Counted from the stretch's first letter, positions 1 to 9,426 are shown. The stretch: DNA of 13,714 bases from Flammula alnicola (GCA_015499995.1 JADNRV010000771.1:1-13714); one strand, 5' to 3'. Numbers and translations are program-made. Notes: generated from the sequence alone by a model not told the origin.

Positions 1-294
1 TCTTGTTGCAACTGCATATTGATATTAACCTATGCCTAACGTTTTCCTGATACTGCTTACTTTTGTTTTTAGGGTCTTACTTTGTATGTAGTTGTGTTCG
101 GGATGTATTATTACGCTAACTACAAGCCTGTTGTATTAGTGTGCTATAGCTACTATACGGACGTGATTGTAATGTAAGTGTTCGGAAGAGAAACAGAAGA
201 GCCACGGTTGGAATTTTTCAGGCGTGTTGAGTTTAGGGCCGGTGTAGTGGCGACGGTTACTGCGGGTGATTGGATCGCTGGTAAATGTGCCGAT
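1..294. other. Left flank, no recognised gene
   Basis: AT-leaning sequence with short frames only. A minus-strand frame at 153-362 runs into the palindrome array and has no recognisable motif. I see no RNA gene or transposon end here. The NACHT P-loop that should precede the pseudogene at 428 is not present in this stretch. Confidence 0.5.
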
Positions 295-427
295 GTGCTG
301 ATGTCAGCACTTCGTTCGAAGTGCTGACATAACCACTTCGAACGAAGTGCTGACATAACCACTTCGAACGAAGTGCTGACATAACCACTTCGTTCGAAGT
401 GCTGACATAACCACTTCGTTCGAAGTG
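295..427. repeat. Tandem array of 26-bp palindrome units with flipping AA/TT core
   Basis: Five cores of the form CACTTCG-WW-CGAAGTG lie at 308-323, 334-349, 360-375, 386-401 and 412-427. They are joined by an identical 10-nt linker, CTGACATAAC, giving an exact 26-bp period. The central dinucleotide reads TT, AA, AA, TT, TT along the array; everything else in the units is identical. The first unit extends to a 14+14 bp inverted repeat (301-314 with 317-330, outer end ATGTCAGC). It overlaps a further small palindrome at 295-310 (GTGCTGA-TG-TCAGCAC). The last core ends directly at the ATG of the truncated NACHT frame (428-430). The array could be a relic of transposon subterminal or terminal repeats. 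Confidence 0.95.
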
Positions 428-1816
428 ATGAATAATCAAGAAAACACCGGCCCTAATTCAACGACGCGTACAACACGGCCCGCGCGGCGTGATCTGTTCT
501 TCTTTCTTTTCCTCGTCTTTCTTTCACGAATGGTAGCTAGACGTAACGACCCCCGATCCCTCTTTTCCACTATTGCATATCAGCTCGCTACCGCCATCCC
601 AGATACATTCGGACGGGCAATCGAGGAGAAAATCAAGGCAGACCCGTCGATTTTGAAGAAAAATATGAAGCTTCAACTCGAGAAGCTCATAATTGAACCG
701 CTTCGACTACTCGATTCCGCTACACGTCCCATCATTATCGTGATTGATGGACTCGATGAATGTCTTGGAGAGACGACCCAGGCAGAAATAGTGCGACTTT
801 TGGGCTCCATATCTCAACACGGAAATCTCCCCATCAAGATTGTCCTGACAAGCCGACCAGAGCCTTGGATCCGCAACGAATTCCACACTCAGCTATTACT
901 GCCGCATACTCGCCGAATGTTTCTTGAGCAAACATCAGAGACGGACCAAGATATTCGAATATTTCTTCGTTCCGGGTTCTCGGATATCTGCGACAGCCCA
1001 GACCACCAACTGACGATGGCAAATGTACCGAAGCCCTGGCCTGCCGACAGCGAGGTGGATGAGCTTGTCGAAAGGGCATCAGGACAATTCATATATGCCT
1101 CAACGGTTCTTACATTTGTTCATGACCCATTTAAACAACCCAACAAACAGCTCAACCTTACCCTCGCCGCGGTCAGGGCTTCGAAATTGGTAGTTCGACC
1201 AATCCCCTTGCTGCCCTCGATCAGCTGTACATGCAGATTCTCTCAACATCTCCGGACAAGCAACAGACCTTGGATGTTTTGGGAGCCGTCATTGCAATGA
1301 TTGAGCCCGTTAGTTCAACAACTTTAGAGAATTTCTTCATTCACCACTGTCAAATCGTGGAAGAGCTCCTTGGTCTTCACCCCGAGAAAGCTTTGAGGAC
1401 AATCCGGTCCCTGGTAGATGTTTCCAAGAATGGCAAGGTCGGATTCTTCCATAAATCCTTCCCAGACTTTCTGCTTGGTGCTTCTCGGGCTGGTGATTAC
1501 TTTATTGACATTAACGCGATGCACAGTCGCATGGCCCTTGCATGTTTAAAAGCGATCAGACTCAACCCCGCTATAGGTGAGCTAGCCTTGTGCACCATAT
1601 CTACTGCTTATTGGTGTTTATACATTGCTAAAAAAACAGCCCTGTGTCCTGAGACGGTTAAGGCGTACGCAGTCAATTGCTGGGACCTTCACTGGATGTT
1701 ATCCTCAGTATGCAATCGCGACCAACTTTGTGATGAAATCAAGAGTATTAATGCATCCCTATTTTACTACCATCTTGCGTGGGAATGGGTTGGTGAAATG
1801 GCTTTGACAGTTCAGC

Positions 1817-1892
1817 GTATGCTCAACATGAGGTATCTATTTGTATTCTTGTGCAGAGGACTATTTGGAATTAACATTTGGCTGCCTTTCAG
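1817..1892 (+). other. Probable intron in NACHT remnant
   Basis: GTATGC donor, TTAAC branch-like motif and CCTTTCAG acceptor, 76 nt. This choice puts the downstream sequence (FPEVSFGTYPVEKVIA) in frame with the upstream exon. A competing donor at 1833 gives 60 nt and a different downstream frame. The 76-nt version is preferred because the downstream frame matches the duplicated copy near 2915-2955. Confidence 0.5.
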
Positions 1893-1974
1893 ACGGACAG
1901 AATCAATGTGGATTCCCCGAGGTGAGTTTCGGCACCTACCCCGTCGAAAAGGTAATTGCCTAAAGTCGATGGGT

Positions 1975-2054
1975 GTGAGTACCAGTCCCTTGTGGGCAAT
2001 GTCATTGTTCATTTCTACCTTGCCACATATTAAAGCGGACTTGATCCCATTTAG
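1975..2054 (+). other. Intron in NACHT 3' tail
   Basis: GTGAGTACC donor and CATTTAG acceptor, 80 nt. The diverged copy downstream has a GTGAGTAAC donor at 2957 and a CGCTTAG acceptor ending at 3034. Both copies are in phase 2 and continue with GAATG, which supports the splice model independently. Confidence 0.75.
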
Positions 2055-2222
2055 GAATGCTATCGTCGCAACTCCCCCCCTAACAAAGCAACTATATATT
2101 TTCGAGCAGCGTGTCAGGTTTTTTGGGACCTGGAAAGGAGATACAGGAGGCGGAACAAGCGAGAACTTAGCGACACAGTTCTGAAGAGCTACGGTAAAAC
2201 TAGAAACATTTCATACGTATGA

Positions 2223-2869
2223 CTTTAACAAGTGGTCGTTGGACTGCTCTACGTGCTCGAGCATACATCCCACTGCACCCAACCCTAACTTCCCACTTTG
2301 AACGCCAGGAGATCACGAATGTAGATATGAATCGTTGCTCTCAAAAAATATACAGTATATACGAGTATACAGCACTACGCAGAAATAGCAGTACAGTGCA
2401 CTGCAGTACAACCGCTGAGATGTGGTCAATGTCAAGGGCGAATACATATGTACACATATATAGTACGTACATGTATAGGTATATGTGCAAGAGGTATCGA
2501 GAGTCGGAGGTATGTATGACACTGACGTCCGAGCAGTGAATTCGAGGGAGCCTTCTAGCTCCCAAAACCCAATGGCATAATACACTACTTGACAAGTAAG
2601 ACGCACGAGAGGAGAGAGCAGAGGGATGTGATAATTGCAAGAAGGGGGATGTAAACTCTTACCGGCTCTATATGTCCTGCTCTATCCTCTTGGATTACGC
2701 TTCCCACTCAACATTACCATTACATATCTAAAAATGGTTGGACTCAACTGCATCAATGGTGGGCCCTTGAATCCTGCACCGTTTCTACTGCTTATTGCTC
2801 GCTAAAAACAAACACACAGTCATCTGATACTAAAACTCATTATGTTTGTTTTGCGAGGTCACTTTGGAG
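2223..2869. other. Intergenic, AT-rich, no recognised gene
   Basis: Overlapping short frames on both strands (2219-2640) have no recognisable motif and a composition biased by TA/CA-rich sequence. The stretch includes a small perfect palindrome CAGTGCACTG at 2394-2403 and the inverted repeat at 2453-2487. The rest appears non-coding. Confidence 0.5.
2453..2487. repeat. Short inverted repeat
   Basis: CACATATA (2453-2460) pairs with TATATGTG (2480-2487). The 19-nt loop contains the palindrome GTACGTAC (2463-2470). It could form a small hairpin in AT-rich DNA. No function is visible. Confidence 0.5.
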
Positions 2870-3140
2870 CCAGCTGGGTCACCGCTGCTGGAGCCGATTC
2901 TCAATGAGCGGGAAAACCTCCCTCATCGAGGAGGTACTTGCCTCGAGTCGATACGAGTGAGTAACATTCCCTTCTGGGCAATAATATTTTTAATTTTCGC
3001 TGTTGACACATTTTAAAACGGACGTGGCGCTTAGGAATGTAGTTATTTCAACCGCCCAAGCGAGGCAAAGATATGTTTTAGAGCAGCGTTGGAGGTTATT
3101 CTTGACCTGCGGGAGAGATCCGGGGAGTCACTGTTTATGA
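2870..3140 (+). pseudogene. Diverged duplicate of the NACHT gene 3' tail
   Basis: This stretch aligns with about 1905-2150 of the NACHT remnant at DNA level. Shared landmarks in order are TTGCCT..AGTCGAT, an intron with GTGAGTA donor (2957-3034, 78 nt), the acceptor context TTAG/GAATG, and a following GAGCAGCGT. The spliced reading gives LIEEVLASSRYE, then NVVISTAQARQRYVLEQRW. This parallels NAIVATPPLTKQLYIFEQRV of the first copy in the same intron phase. Reading ends at TGA 3138-3140. Where the first copy has an in-frame TAA (1961-1963), this copy has TCG. No NACHT core is present, so it is a truncated paralogue tail or a partial segmental duplication. Confidence 0.7.
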
Positions 3141-4317
3141 CATAATGGACTAGAATTTAAACCGCGATACATCGATGTGTTCATCTTGAGTGGCTACATG
3201 ACTGGATTCTATCTATTACTCGACCGCGGTCGATGAATCGCTAAACTGTATCTTGCTTATAATAAGATGAATTAGATGAGATACGGATGTGAACATGAGT
3301 ACGATGCAGTGTAGTGCCAAATAGATTCGAATGCGGATGCTTGCGAGTAAAGGAGGAGTAATACTAATAGAAAGTGAGAAGGCAGGCGTTGATGCACATG
3401 TTCGATGCTAGTTGGATGAGAACAGGAAATTCGTAGCGGTCGTGAGGGTAGAGAGGCTAATACGCCGTATAAGTATGCGAAGCTGTACAGAAAAGAGTAA
3501 GAAAAAAGAAAACCACGAAGAAGAATTAAGGGAAGGATGAGCGAGATATTAGAGCTGGTTTAGGGTTCATAAACGGTTTAGTAATCTTGCCCATGTCCCA
3601 GGGCGCGAGCGCGATCCCTTCTAGACATAGGGGACTATCTAAGCTCTTCGAGGAGGAACCTCTACGTCTAGCCCGCGAACGACAAAGCGCCCGGCAGACT
3701 GATCAACCCGCCTGCAGGTGATGACAAAGGGCAGCAACGTAAAGCTTTTGATGAGGCGACACCAGTCGTATGCGTGTATGAGACGGTGTGCAGAATACCA
3801 CGAGTCTCGCGGGCCAGCGGCGAACTCGAATAACCGAACGCCTCCTACAGGCGATCTCGACGGTTTAAACCCGACACCAAAAATGGGACGATGGGTGAGG
3901 ATTCGACCTCCAGGAGCTTGCACACCCCCCCCCCCCCTCCAAGAGCCACAGGGGCGAACGCCGTCGAATGAAAATAAATAAACGATGGCATCCATCAAAG
4001 CCGTGACCTCCCCGTCGTATAATAGAGCTCATCGTGCAATGGAGCTCATGGCCTTCCAGTCCAGCGCCCTCTGGCAGGGCGGAACCTCGAAAAAGGTGCC
4101 AAAAGATCGATGGGCACAGCCGCTTGATCAATATCTCGGTGCCAGGTCGTGGTCTTGGCGTAGGCACCAAGCCCGACGTACGAGGAGAGTACAGTTCGTA
4201 CATCTTTCAGTCCACTGCTGCTGCGTGTCGTGTGGGTTGTACCATATCCGAGCGGACCACGTCCGAGCGCCGAAACAGAACCACAAAGGGTCTGAAGCAG
4301 GGAACTCCGCCGAAATG
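3141..4317. other. Intergenic region, unrecognised; GC-rich part may be old repeat
   Basis: 3141-3540 is AT-leaning with no credible frame. 3590-4310 is more GC-rich and has overlapping open frames on both strands (for example 3718-3981 + and 3639-3998 -). The codon content is not convincing and I recognise no motif. A 13-base C run lies at 3925-3937. The composition shift suggests degenerate repetitive DNA, but no ends or duplications were found. The 3' UTR of the OTU gene (minus strand) should lie in its right part. Confidence 0.4.
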
Positions 4318-7300
4318 CTAGATTTTCAGCTCTCTGAACCCCTCACATCCAACCTGCCGGTCCCATTCCTTCTCCACTCCTCATCGGCCTCCGACTCCGC
4401 CGCCACGCCCACTGCGCCAGCGGCGCGCCCCGTCCACCTGCCCCCAGGAATCACGATCTTGCCCGCAGACGCACCCGGCGTAACAGCAACCACGCCGCCC
4501 AAGTGCCTCTGCTTCGGCAGCCCAAGCGCCTGGCGCTGCCTCCGCGTCAGCGGCTTCTCGCCCTGCACGTGGTGTTGGTGGTGCAGGTACCTCTGCGATT
4601 TCTGCTTGGGTGTCGTCATCACAGGGTCAGGCTCGGGGGCGCAGGTGACGGCGACGTAGAAGACGACACCTCCGACGCAGCTTCGGAGCTCGTCTCGGAC
4701 GAACTGGACGTCGAGCCGGGCGCTGATAGGCCTGGTGTATCAGCCTCGCCGTCGACGTCGACCTCCATTTCCATTTCCACGTCCTCGCCGTCCGCTCCTC
4801 GGGCGCCTTGCGACGACGCATCGGCACTACTATCACCAGCACCCGACGTCGATCCATACGCATCCGCGATCTCTTCTCCCGGCCTTCCCTCCCATCCGCA
4901 TCCTCGCCCCCCGACGCACTCGATTCGTCAAATGTCCGCTTCGGAGAGCGATACTGCGCCCTCGCTCCTGGTGTACCAGCCTGAAGATGAGCCTGCCTGG
5001 AATGCGAGCGCAGGTGCGCTGGCTGTGACTCGGTGGAAGAAGACGACGACGATGTGGTCGACGTTGACAACGGATGCTTGCTCGGCGTGCTCGGAGAGAG
5101 AACGGGTTGCGAAGGTTGAACGAGGCCCTGGGAATGCGGGAAAGGCGAGGCAGATCGAGATGTAGGCAAAGGAATCAACAAAGGATCTCCAACTGTGCGT
5201 TGGGCGTCCGCAGCAGGCTCCTGCACATGCACCTCCGTTGCAGATGTAGCAGCAGCAGCCAGTGATGCTACTGGCAACTTTAGCTTGACCTTCAACGACC
5301 CTCGCTCCTTCCGCTCCCTATCTTCCTCTCCTTCTCCTTCCTCTCCCTTTCCCTCTTCTTCTCCCGTTCTCTCTCCTTCATCGCCTCCTTCTCTACATCC
5401 TCAGGTAGAGGGAGGTCCTCCGTCTGCGGTGGGGTCTCGCGAACGTTCGGAAGACCTGTATGGGGCCCGCGGAGGTTGCGAATCGAAGAGAAGTGCTCCC
5501 AGTCGTGGTATCTGCAAGACGGTGAAAAGGCAGCCGTTAGCGAGGATGTTGATAGCAATGAAACAAGAGACAAGCACAAAAAACGAAGCACGAGCACCAA
5601 CAACAAATACCAAACCAAAAGCGAACATAAAAAAAAGCACTCACGCAACATAAATCGTCGGACCTCCATCCTCCCCTCCTCCTCCACCGTGCGCTGCCCC
5701 TCATCCTCCTCGCCCTCCATGCCCTCGTCTTCTTCTTCTCCCTCCTCCTCCTCGTCACTAGTAACCTCCTCGAGCACATAATACCCATGCCCCGTGCGGA
5801 CCTTCTGCACCTCCTTGCCCTCTTCCACCTTGGGCTTCCGCGGGCTCACACCAAGGCTCGGCGTGCGTGTCGAGCGGCGGCGTTCAGGCGTCGTCGTCAT
5901 CGCTGCCGTTGCTGTTGTTGCTGTTGTTGTTGTTGTCAGGTCAGGCGTGAGCTCGGGCTCGGGCTCGGGCTGAGGTTGTGGTTTGGACGACGAGGACGAG
6001 GACGAGGCTTGCGACGATAGTGCAGACGATGATGAAGAGGACGACCCGCCCGCCCTCCACTCGATAACGTACACCAAGCCCGGCTGGACGACTTTGACGT
6101 TCCGCCGTGTCATGTGCGCAAAGGCCGAGAGTTCCATGTGTCCGCCGTACGTCGCTACAGAAGAAGAGGGGGATCCGAGATAGAGAGGAGAGAAAGGAGG
6201 AAGGGAAGAGGAAGAGAGGAGTTTGGTTAGCGCCCACGATCATCTCACGAATCAAAAATGATACAAGAATCGAAAGGCGGAGGCATCGACGAGTATAACT
6301 GGACATGACCATGATCATTCAGAGACCACACACGGCATCGAAGTCGACGCCGGCTCGATGCACTAATGCCAAAGCCCAACTCCGGTGACCAAAACTCCCG
6401 CAGCTAAAGCGAAACCCGATCCGCAATCCAACCAAATGCGGAGCCAACAGCACACAAGATGCATCCACAAGATGCGAATAGCATATGGCAGAACACGACC
6501 ATCTACAAACCACAAGCGAACGCAAATGCGGCATAGCACAAGCACCAACTAGCTCGATGGCCAAAAGGCCGAGGAGTTCGGTAAGCGTCTAGAATCCGAA
6601 ACCGCACTAACGCGAACGCCCAACCTAAAATCCAACCAACCAACGCCAGCAAGCGCATTCTAAACTAAAACCTCCACCCAACCAAAACAGAAAAGGGATA
6701 TCCAAATCAAAACCACTCACCATTCTCCCGCATACTCCGCAAATACGCCAGCAGCCTCTTCGACGGGCCCTCTTCCTCCTTGCCCTTCCCCTCCTTCCCT
6801 CCTTCCCCTCCTTACCCTCATCACTCTTCCCCTTATTCTCCTTCTCCTTACCCCGCCGACTCTTACCCGCTTTACCGCTATCAGCATCACTCTCATCCCC
6901 ATTTCCCATCTCCACGAACCCCTCGTACCGCTCGCCGTGCGCCTCGATCCAGTCGCAGATCTGTTTCCTTACCTGTGCGAGAGGAAGGGTGGGAATAGTT
7001 AGCGTTGGACTTGAAATCTTTAAATTCAGGTAGGAGTCGAAGAGAGGAGACAGGACACCACGAAACACGGAACACTGAACACGAACTAGGGAAACACAGA
7101 CAAGACCAACGGCCAAACGCCAACCATCGTCGACTCGCCCAGCCAAACCAGCCCAACAGCAGCCAACAAGTAGAGTCAAGAGCCGATGTACCAGAACCCA
7201 CGAAACCCAAACCACCGCACCGCCCAGACGCGACACGCGCAACGTCCAACCAATCAGCAGCATGCATCTGACATTCGCGTCTTCTCAAGTCTACCCAGCT

Positions 7301-8498
7301 CAAGCCTCCAACCAATCTCGGGCTCCGCTGGCTGGTAGCACAAAGCGCAAACCTCATCCAACCCAAAACACCCGACTTTCTCTTTTTCTCTCTCTTTCCA
7401 AACTCCAAACTCCAAACCCCTCATCCCAAATCCCTCAAACCCAAACTCCTCAAACCAAAAAACCAAAAAACAACTCACCTCCCCATGCAACACCGCACTC
7501 CCATGCACCTGGTCCGCCAGCGCGCGGAACAGACAATTCCCATCCCCGATCGTCGGGGCGGCGTAAAGACCCAGGAGGGAGAGCTGGGTGGATAGGAGCT
7601 GGTTCGGGTTTGGGTGGGGTGTGAGGAGCTTTTTGTCGTTTGGGTGTTTTTGTTTTTGTGGGGTGGAGCGGTAGGGTGGGAAGGAAGAAGAGGGGAGAGG
7701 GAGGGAAGAGGAGGGAGCAGACGGAGAGGGAGAAGATGGGAGAAGGGAGAAGGGAGAAGAGTCAGGCAGGGAGCGATACACGGGGATAGGAAGGGAGGAC
7801 GTACGCGGCCTTTGGATGATCTTGTTGTGCGTGGGCGGACTATAGTGGGGTGAGAGGGAGGGGGTGTTTAGCTCATGTTCACTTGCTGGTGTAGGATGGA
7901 AGAGAGAGAAGTGAAGGACAGGGAAAATAGAAGAGAGAGGGGACGAGGGACAACGACGACAACGACGAGGAGGAACAGACGAAAGAGAACAGTGAGAGAG
8001 AAAAGCGACGACGACGGAAAGAAGACGCCCGACAAAAGTTATGCACCGAGTCCGCACGCGAAACTCAACGAGTGAAGGAACGAAGATATAAACCGAGCAG
8101 ACCGAGCAGGACAGACACGGAAGCAAGTGTGGGGGTGCGCGGAAGGAAAAGTGGAACGAACGGAGTAAGCCGCATGCGCCGCCCGCTCGGCGTCGGCTCG
8201 GGGTATCTGTCATCCAGCGGTGTCTGGACCGCATCCCGAAGAGGGATAAGGGGGATAAGGGTACGGAAGGGCAACGGCAGGACGGTGGAAGATGCGGAAT
8301 ACAGAACGAAGAACAAGGGAGAGGGAAGGAAAAGGGAGGAACAGGGAGAAGCAACGAGGCCAAAAACAGAAACGGCAGCATGGACGCACACGACGGAAAA
8401 TGGGTGGGGAGAAAGACGGGAAAGATTTTATGCAGCAAGAAAAACGACTCACTATGGGGAGCAGGACCTTTAGCGCTCTTATGGTTCCTCTTTGCCAT
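4318..8498 (-). CDS. OTU-domain cysteine protease (probable deubiquitinase, OTUD3-like), six exons with frame slips
   Basis: Probable removal of ubiquitin from substrates through an OTU cysteine-protease fold. Proposed exons, in minus-strand order: 8498-8453 (MAKRNHKSAKGPAPH), 7839-7805, 7598-7479, 6972-6721, 6154-5645, 5511-4318. Phases join cleanly at GT-AG borders. Exon 3 holds LLSTQLSLLGLYAAPTIGDG then NCLFRALADQ; catalytic Asp46 and Cys49 lie in DGNC. Exon 4 starts VRKQICDWIEAHGERYEGFVE. Exon 5 has TYGGHMELSAFAHMTRRNVK and VQPGLVYVIEW. The splice to exon 6 gives TIYVAYHDWEHFSSIRNLRG with the catalytic His near residue 328. The tail is Ser/Glu-rich and ends with PLTRRQRQALGLPKQR, SAGKIVIPGGRW and EWRRNGTGRLDVRG. 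Predicted length is about 720 residues. A Ser/Pro/Glu-rich insert of over 100 residues splits the fold between Cys and His. Six one-base frame losses (about 6775-6860, 5665-5760, 5296-5400, 4868-4930, the G5 run 4635-4639, and 4337-4338) break the literal frame, yet no other stop interrupts it. The literal stop is at 4326-4328; the C-terminal frame continued past the last slip stops at 4318-4320. Confidence 0.85.
5512..5644 (-). other. Intron 5 of the OTU gene (133 nt)
   Basis: Donor GTGAGTGC after TIYV, acceptor CGTCTTGCAG before ATACCACGAC. The split codon GC|A joins TIYVA to YHDWEHFSSIR, placing the catalytic His region in the next exon. Confidence 0.75.
5900..6010. repeat. Coding microsatellites in OTU exon 5
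   Basis: Plus-strand GTT/GCT triplets (about 5907-5937) encode a Thr/Ala run on the minus strand. CTCGGG hexanucleotides (about 5950-5970) encode Pro-Glu repeats, and GACGAG repeats (about 5985-6008) encode a Ser run. They form the low-complexity insert between the Cys and His parts of the OTU fold and are likely length-variable. Confidence 0.8.
6155..6720 (-). other. Intron 4 of the OTU gene (566 nt)
   Basis: Donor GTGAGTGG after LRSMREN, acceptor TTCTGTAG before ACGTACGGCGGA (TYGGHMEL). The join gives RENATYGGHMELSAF, as expected for this family. It is long for a fungal intron, and no credible coding block is seen within it. Confidence 0.65.
6973..7478 (-). other. Intron 3 of the OTU gene (506 nt)
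   Basis: Donor GTGAGTTG after AVLHGE, acceptor CTCTCGCACAG before GTAAGG (VRKQICDW). The join recreates the continuous OTU core in phase 0. No second gene is apparent inside it. Confidence 0.7.
7599..7804 (-). other. Intron 2 of the OTU gene (206 nt), pyrimidine-rich
   Basis: Donor GTACGT, acceptor CCCGAACCAG. The intron is almost pure C/T on the sense strand over 7670-7760. It includes three tandem copies of a 7-nt unit (GGGAGAA on the plus strand, 7738-7758). Phase 0 joins SSKGR to LLSTQLSLLG. Confidence 0.6.
7640..8000. repeat. Extended polypurine/polypyrimidine tract
   Basis: The plus strand is strongly A/G-biased, most extremely at 7678-7760. The tract covers intron 2 and part of intron 1 of the OTU gene, so the transcript is pyrimidine-rich. 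Mirror-like GGGAGAA and GAGGGA repeats occur. Confidence 0.7.
7840..8452 (-). other. Intron 1 of the OTU gene (613 nt)
   Basis: Donor GTGAGT directly after the exon 1 codons for PAPH, acceptor CACTATAG. The split codon A|TC restores the frame into RPRTTRSSKGR. A 414-residue minus-strand frame reads through this intron and intron 2, but its sequence there is low-complexity Phe/Pro/Ser typical of pyrimidine-rich intron. At 613 nt it is long for a basidiomycete intron. Confidence 0.6.
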
Positions 8499-9426
8499 GC
8501 TATATGTTCTACGTCTGGGTGGAGCGTCGGTGCCGGTCGTGTGCTCCTAGGGGGGCTGCTATAACAGTCGTCTGGTGTGGGTCGTAAAAGTCAGAATTGT
8601 CCGCGAGCGAGGGAAAATTAGGGAGAGAGGAGAGAAGGGACAAGAGAGAGAGATATAAAAAAAGTACGGAGGCGAAGAAAGAGTCAAAGAGTGATGGGGA
8701 GGCTGTTCGATGGTGGTGGTTGCAGTTTGAAGTGGGATCCCTCGATCACGGGGTCTCGATAGTTGGTCTGGACCCCGGACCCTCCGCCTTCAATTTTTTG
8801 ATGTGATGCCAAAGCTGCCGTGCAATCAGGACGCGAGGAGGAGCTTTCCTAGTGCAAGTGTAGAACTGCGAAGACGAAGAAGGAGGAAGATGAAGAAATG
8901 AACTTGAGAAGATATAAGAGCGAGTGGACGTGATTATCGCGTGTAAATCTTGCATAGGGGATGACCGCGTTGGGGTTACCTCATCGATCCCGTGGCCTAC
9001 ACGCGCTGTTAACAACACCGTGCCGTCCCCGGGGCCGAGACCCAGGTACATCGTCTGTCCACGGACCATCCAACATTGCATGACGAGTTGAACACACTGT
9101 TACACGGTCGACCCACCTTCGAATCCGAACGCTTGTTGCCTTGTCAGCACAACCTCTCTTGTTCTCATTCACACTCCCGACAAGCGCCGACCCTACGACG
9201 CTACCCTTAGCGCCATCAGACCGCAGACAAAACATCGCAGTCCCGCAGTGCCAACGGCATTTCTCTCCGCAGCATTCCACCGCCCTAAAAATACGAGAGA
9301 ATCAAAGTCTATCGACACCGCCACTCCCGCAGCCACCAGCAGAATCTCTCACCGAGTCACTCACCACCAACCTCCCTGCTTCGATCTTATATTGCCAGCA
9401 ACATACATAAAAACCGCCCACCTACC
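8499..9426. promoter_or_regulatory. Divergent intergenic region between OTU and F-box-like genes
   Basis: 928 bp between the two start codons, transcribed outward in both directions, so it should hold both promoters. TATA-like AT patches occur at about 8650-8660 and 8911-8918 on the plus strand. Frames such as 8746-9081 (-) and 9141-9410 (+) show no motif. No specific binding site can be supported. Confidence 0.45.

Larger units (their letters stand above)
428..2222 (+). pseudogene. 5'-truncated, frame-broken NACHT-domain NTPase
   Basis: Remnant of a STAND-class NACHT ATPase, a family highly expanded in Agaricomycetes and linked to nucleotide-dependent signalling and heterokaryon recognition. 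The first frame (428-1300) carries ARRNDPRSLFSTIAYQLA, a Walker B motif IIIVIDGLDEC near residue 105, the strand IKIVLTSRPEPWIR near residue 140, and LVERASGQFIYASTVLTFV. The P-loop that should lie upstream is absent; the palindrome array sits there instead. The frame slips by one missing base near 1181-1186 into a second frame with LDQLYMQILSTSPDKQQTL and FFHKSFPDFLL, both typical of the region following NACHT in this family. Two introns are likely: 1817-1892 (or 1833-1892) and 1975-2054 (GTGAGT...TTTAG). An in-frame TAA lies at 1961-1963. A further one-base slip at the T6 run 2119-2124 leads to a charged tail ending at 2220-2222. The literal second frame ends at 2184. Loss of the P-loop makes a working ATPase unlikely. 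Confidence 0.85.

Noticed and set aside
295..427. CRISPR array
   Set aside because: The 'spacers' are identical 10-nt linkers, the repeats are palindromes, and the surrounding DNA is fungal.
2219..2640. Small genes on either strand
   Set aside because: Overlapping short frames in TA/CA-rich sequence with Tyr/Cys/Ser-biased translations and no motif.
2904..2921. P-loop-like peptide MSGKTS in the NACHT tail copy
   Set aside because: The aligned position in the first copy reads FGTYPV. There is no GxxxxGK context and no NTPase fold around it.
3590..4310. Solo LTR or retroelement fragment
   Set aside because: The composition is suggestive, but no TG...CA ends, target-site duplication or retroelement protein motif could be identified.
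3985..5165. Long plus-strand frames (224 and 220 codons)
   Set aside because: They lie mostly opposite the C-terminal exon of the OTU gene and mirror its low-complexity GC-rich codons. No motif is seen in them.
5292..6137. Separate 281-residue minus-strand protein
   Set aside because: It is the in-frame part of OTU exons 5 and 6 plus the intron between them. The hydrophobic stretch in its middle is translated intron.
7254..8498. Single 414-residue minus-strand protein
   Set aside because: It contains the true exons 1 and 3 and the DGNC motif, but reads through introns 1, 2 and part of 3. The GT-AG model gives a cleaner OTU protein with matching phases.
8746..9410. Short frames between the divergent genes
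   Set aside because: No recognised motif. Their position fits promoter and 5' UTR sequence.
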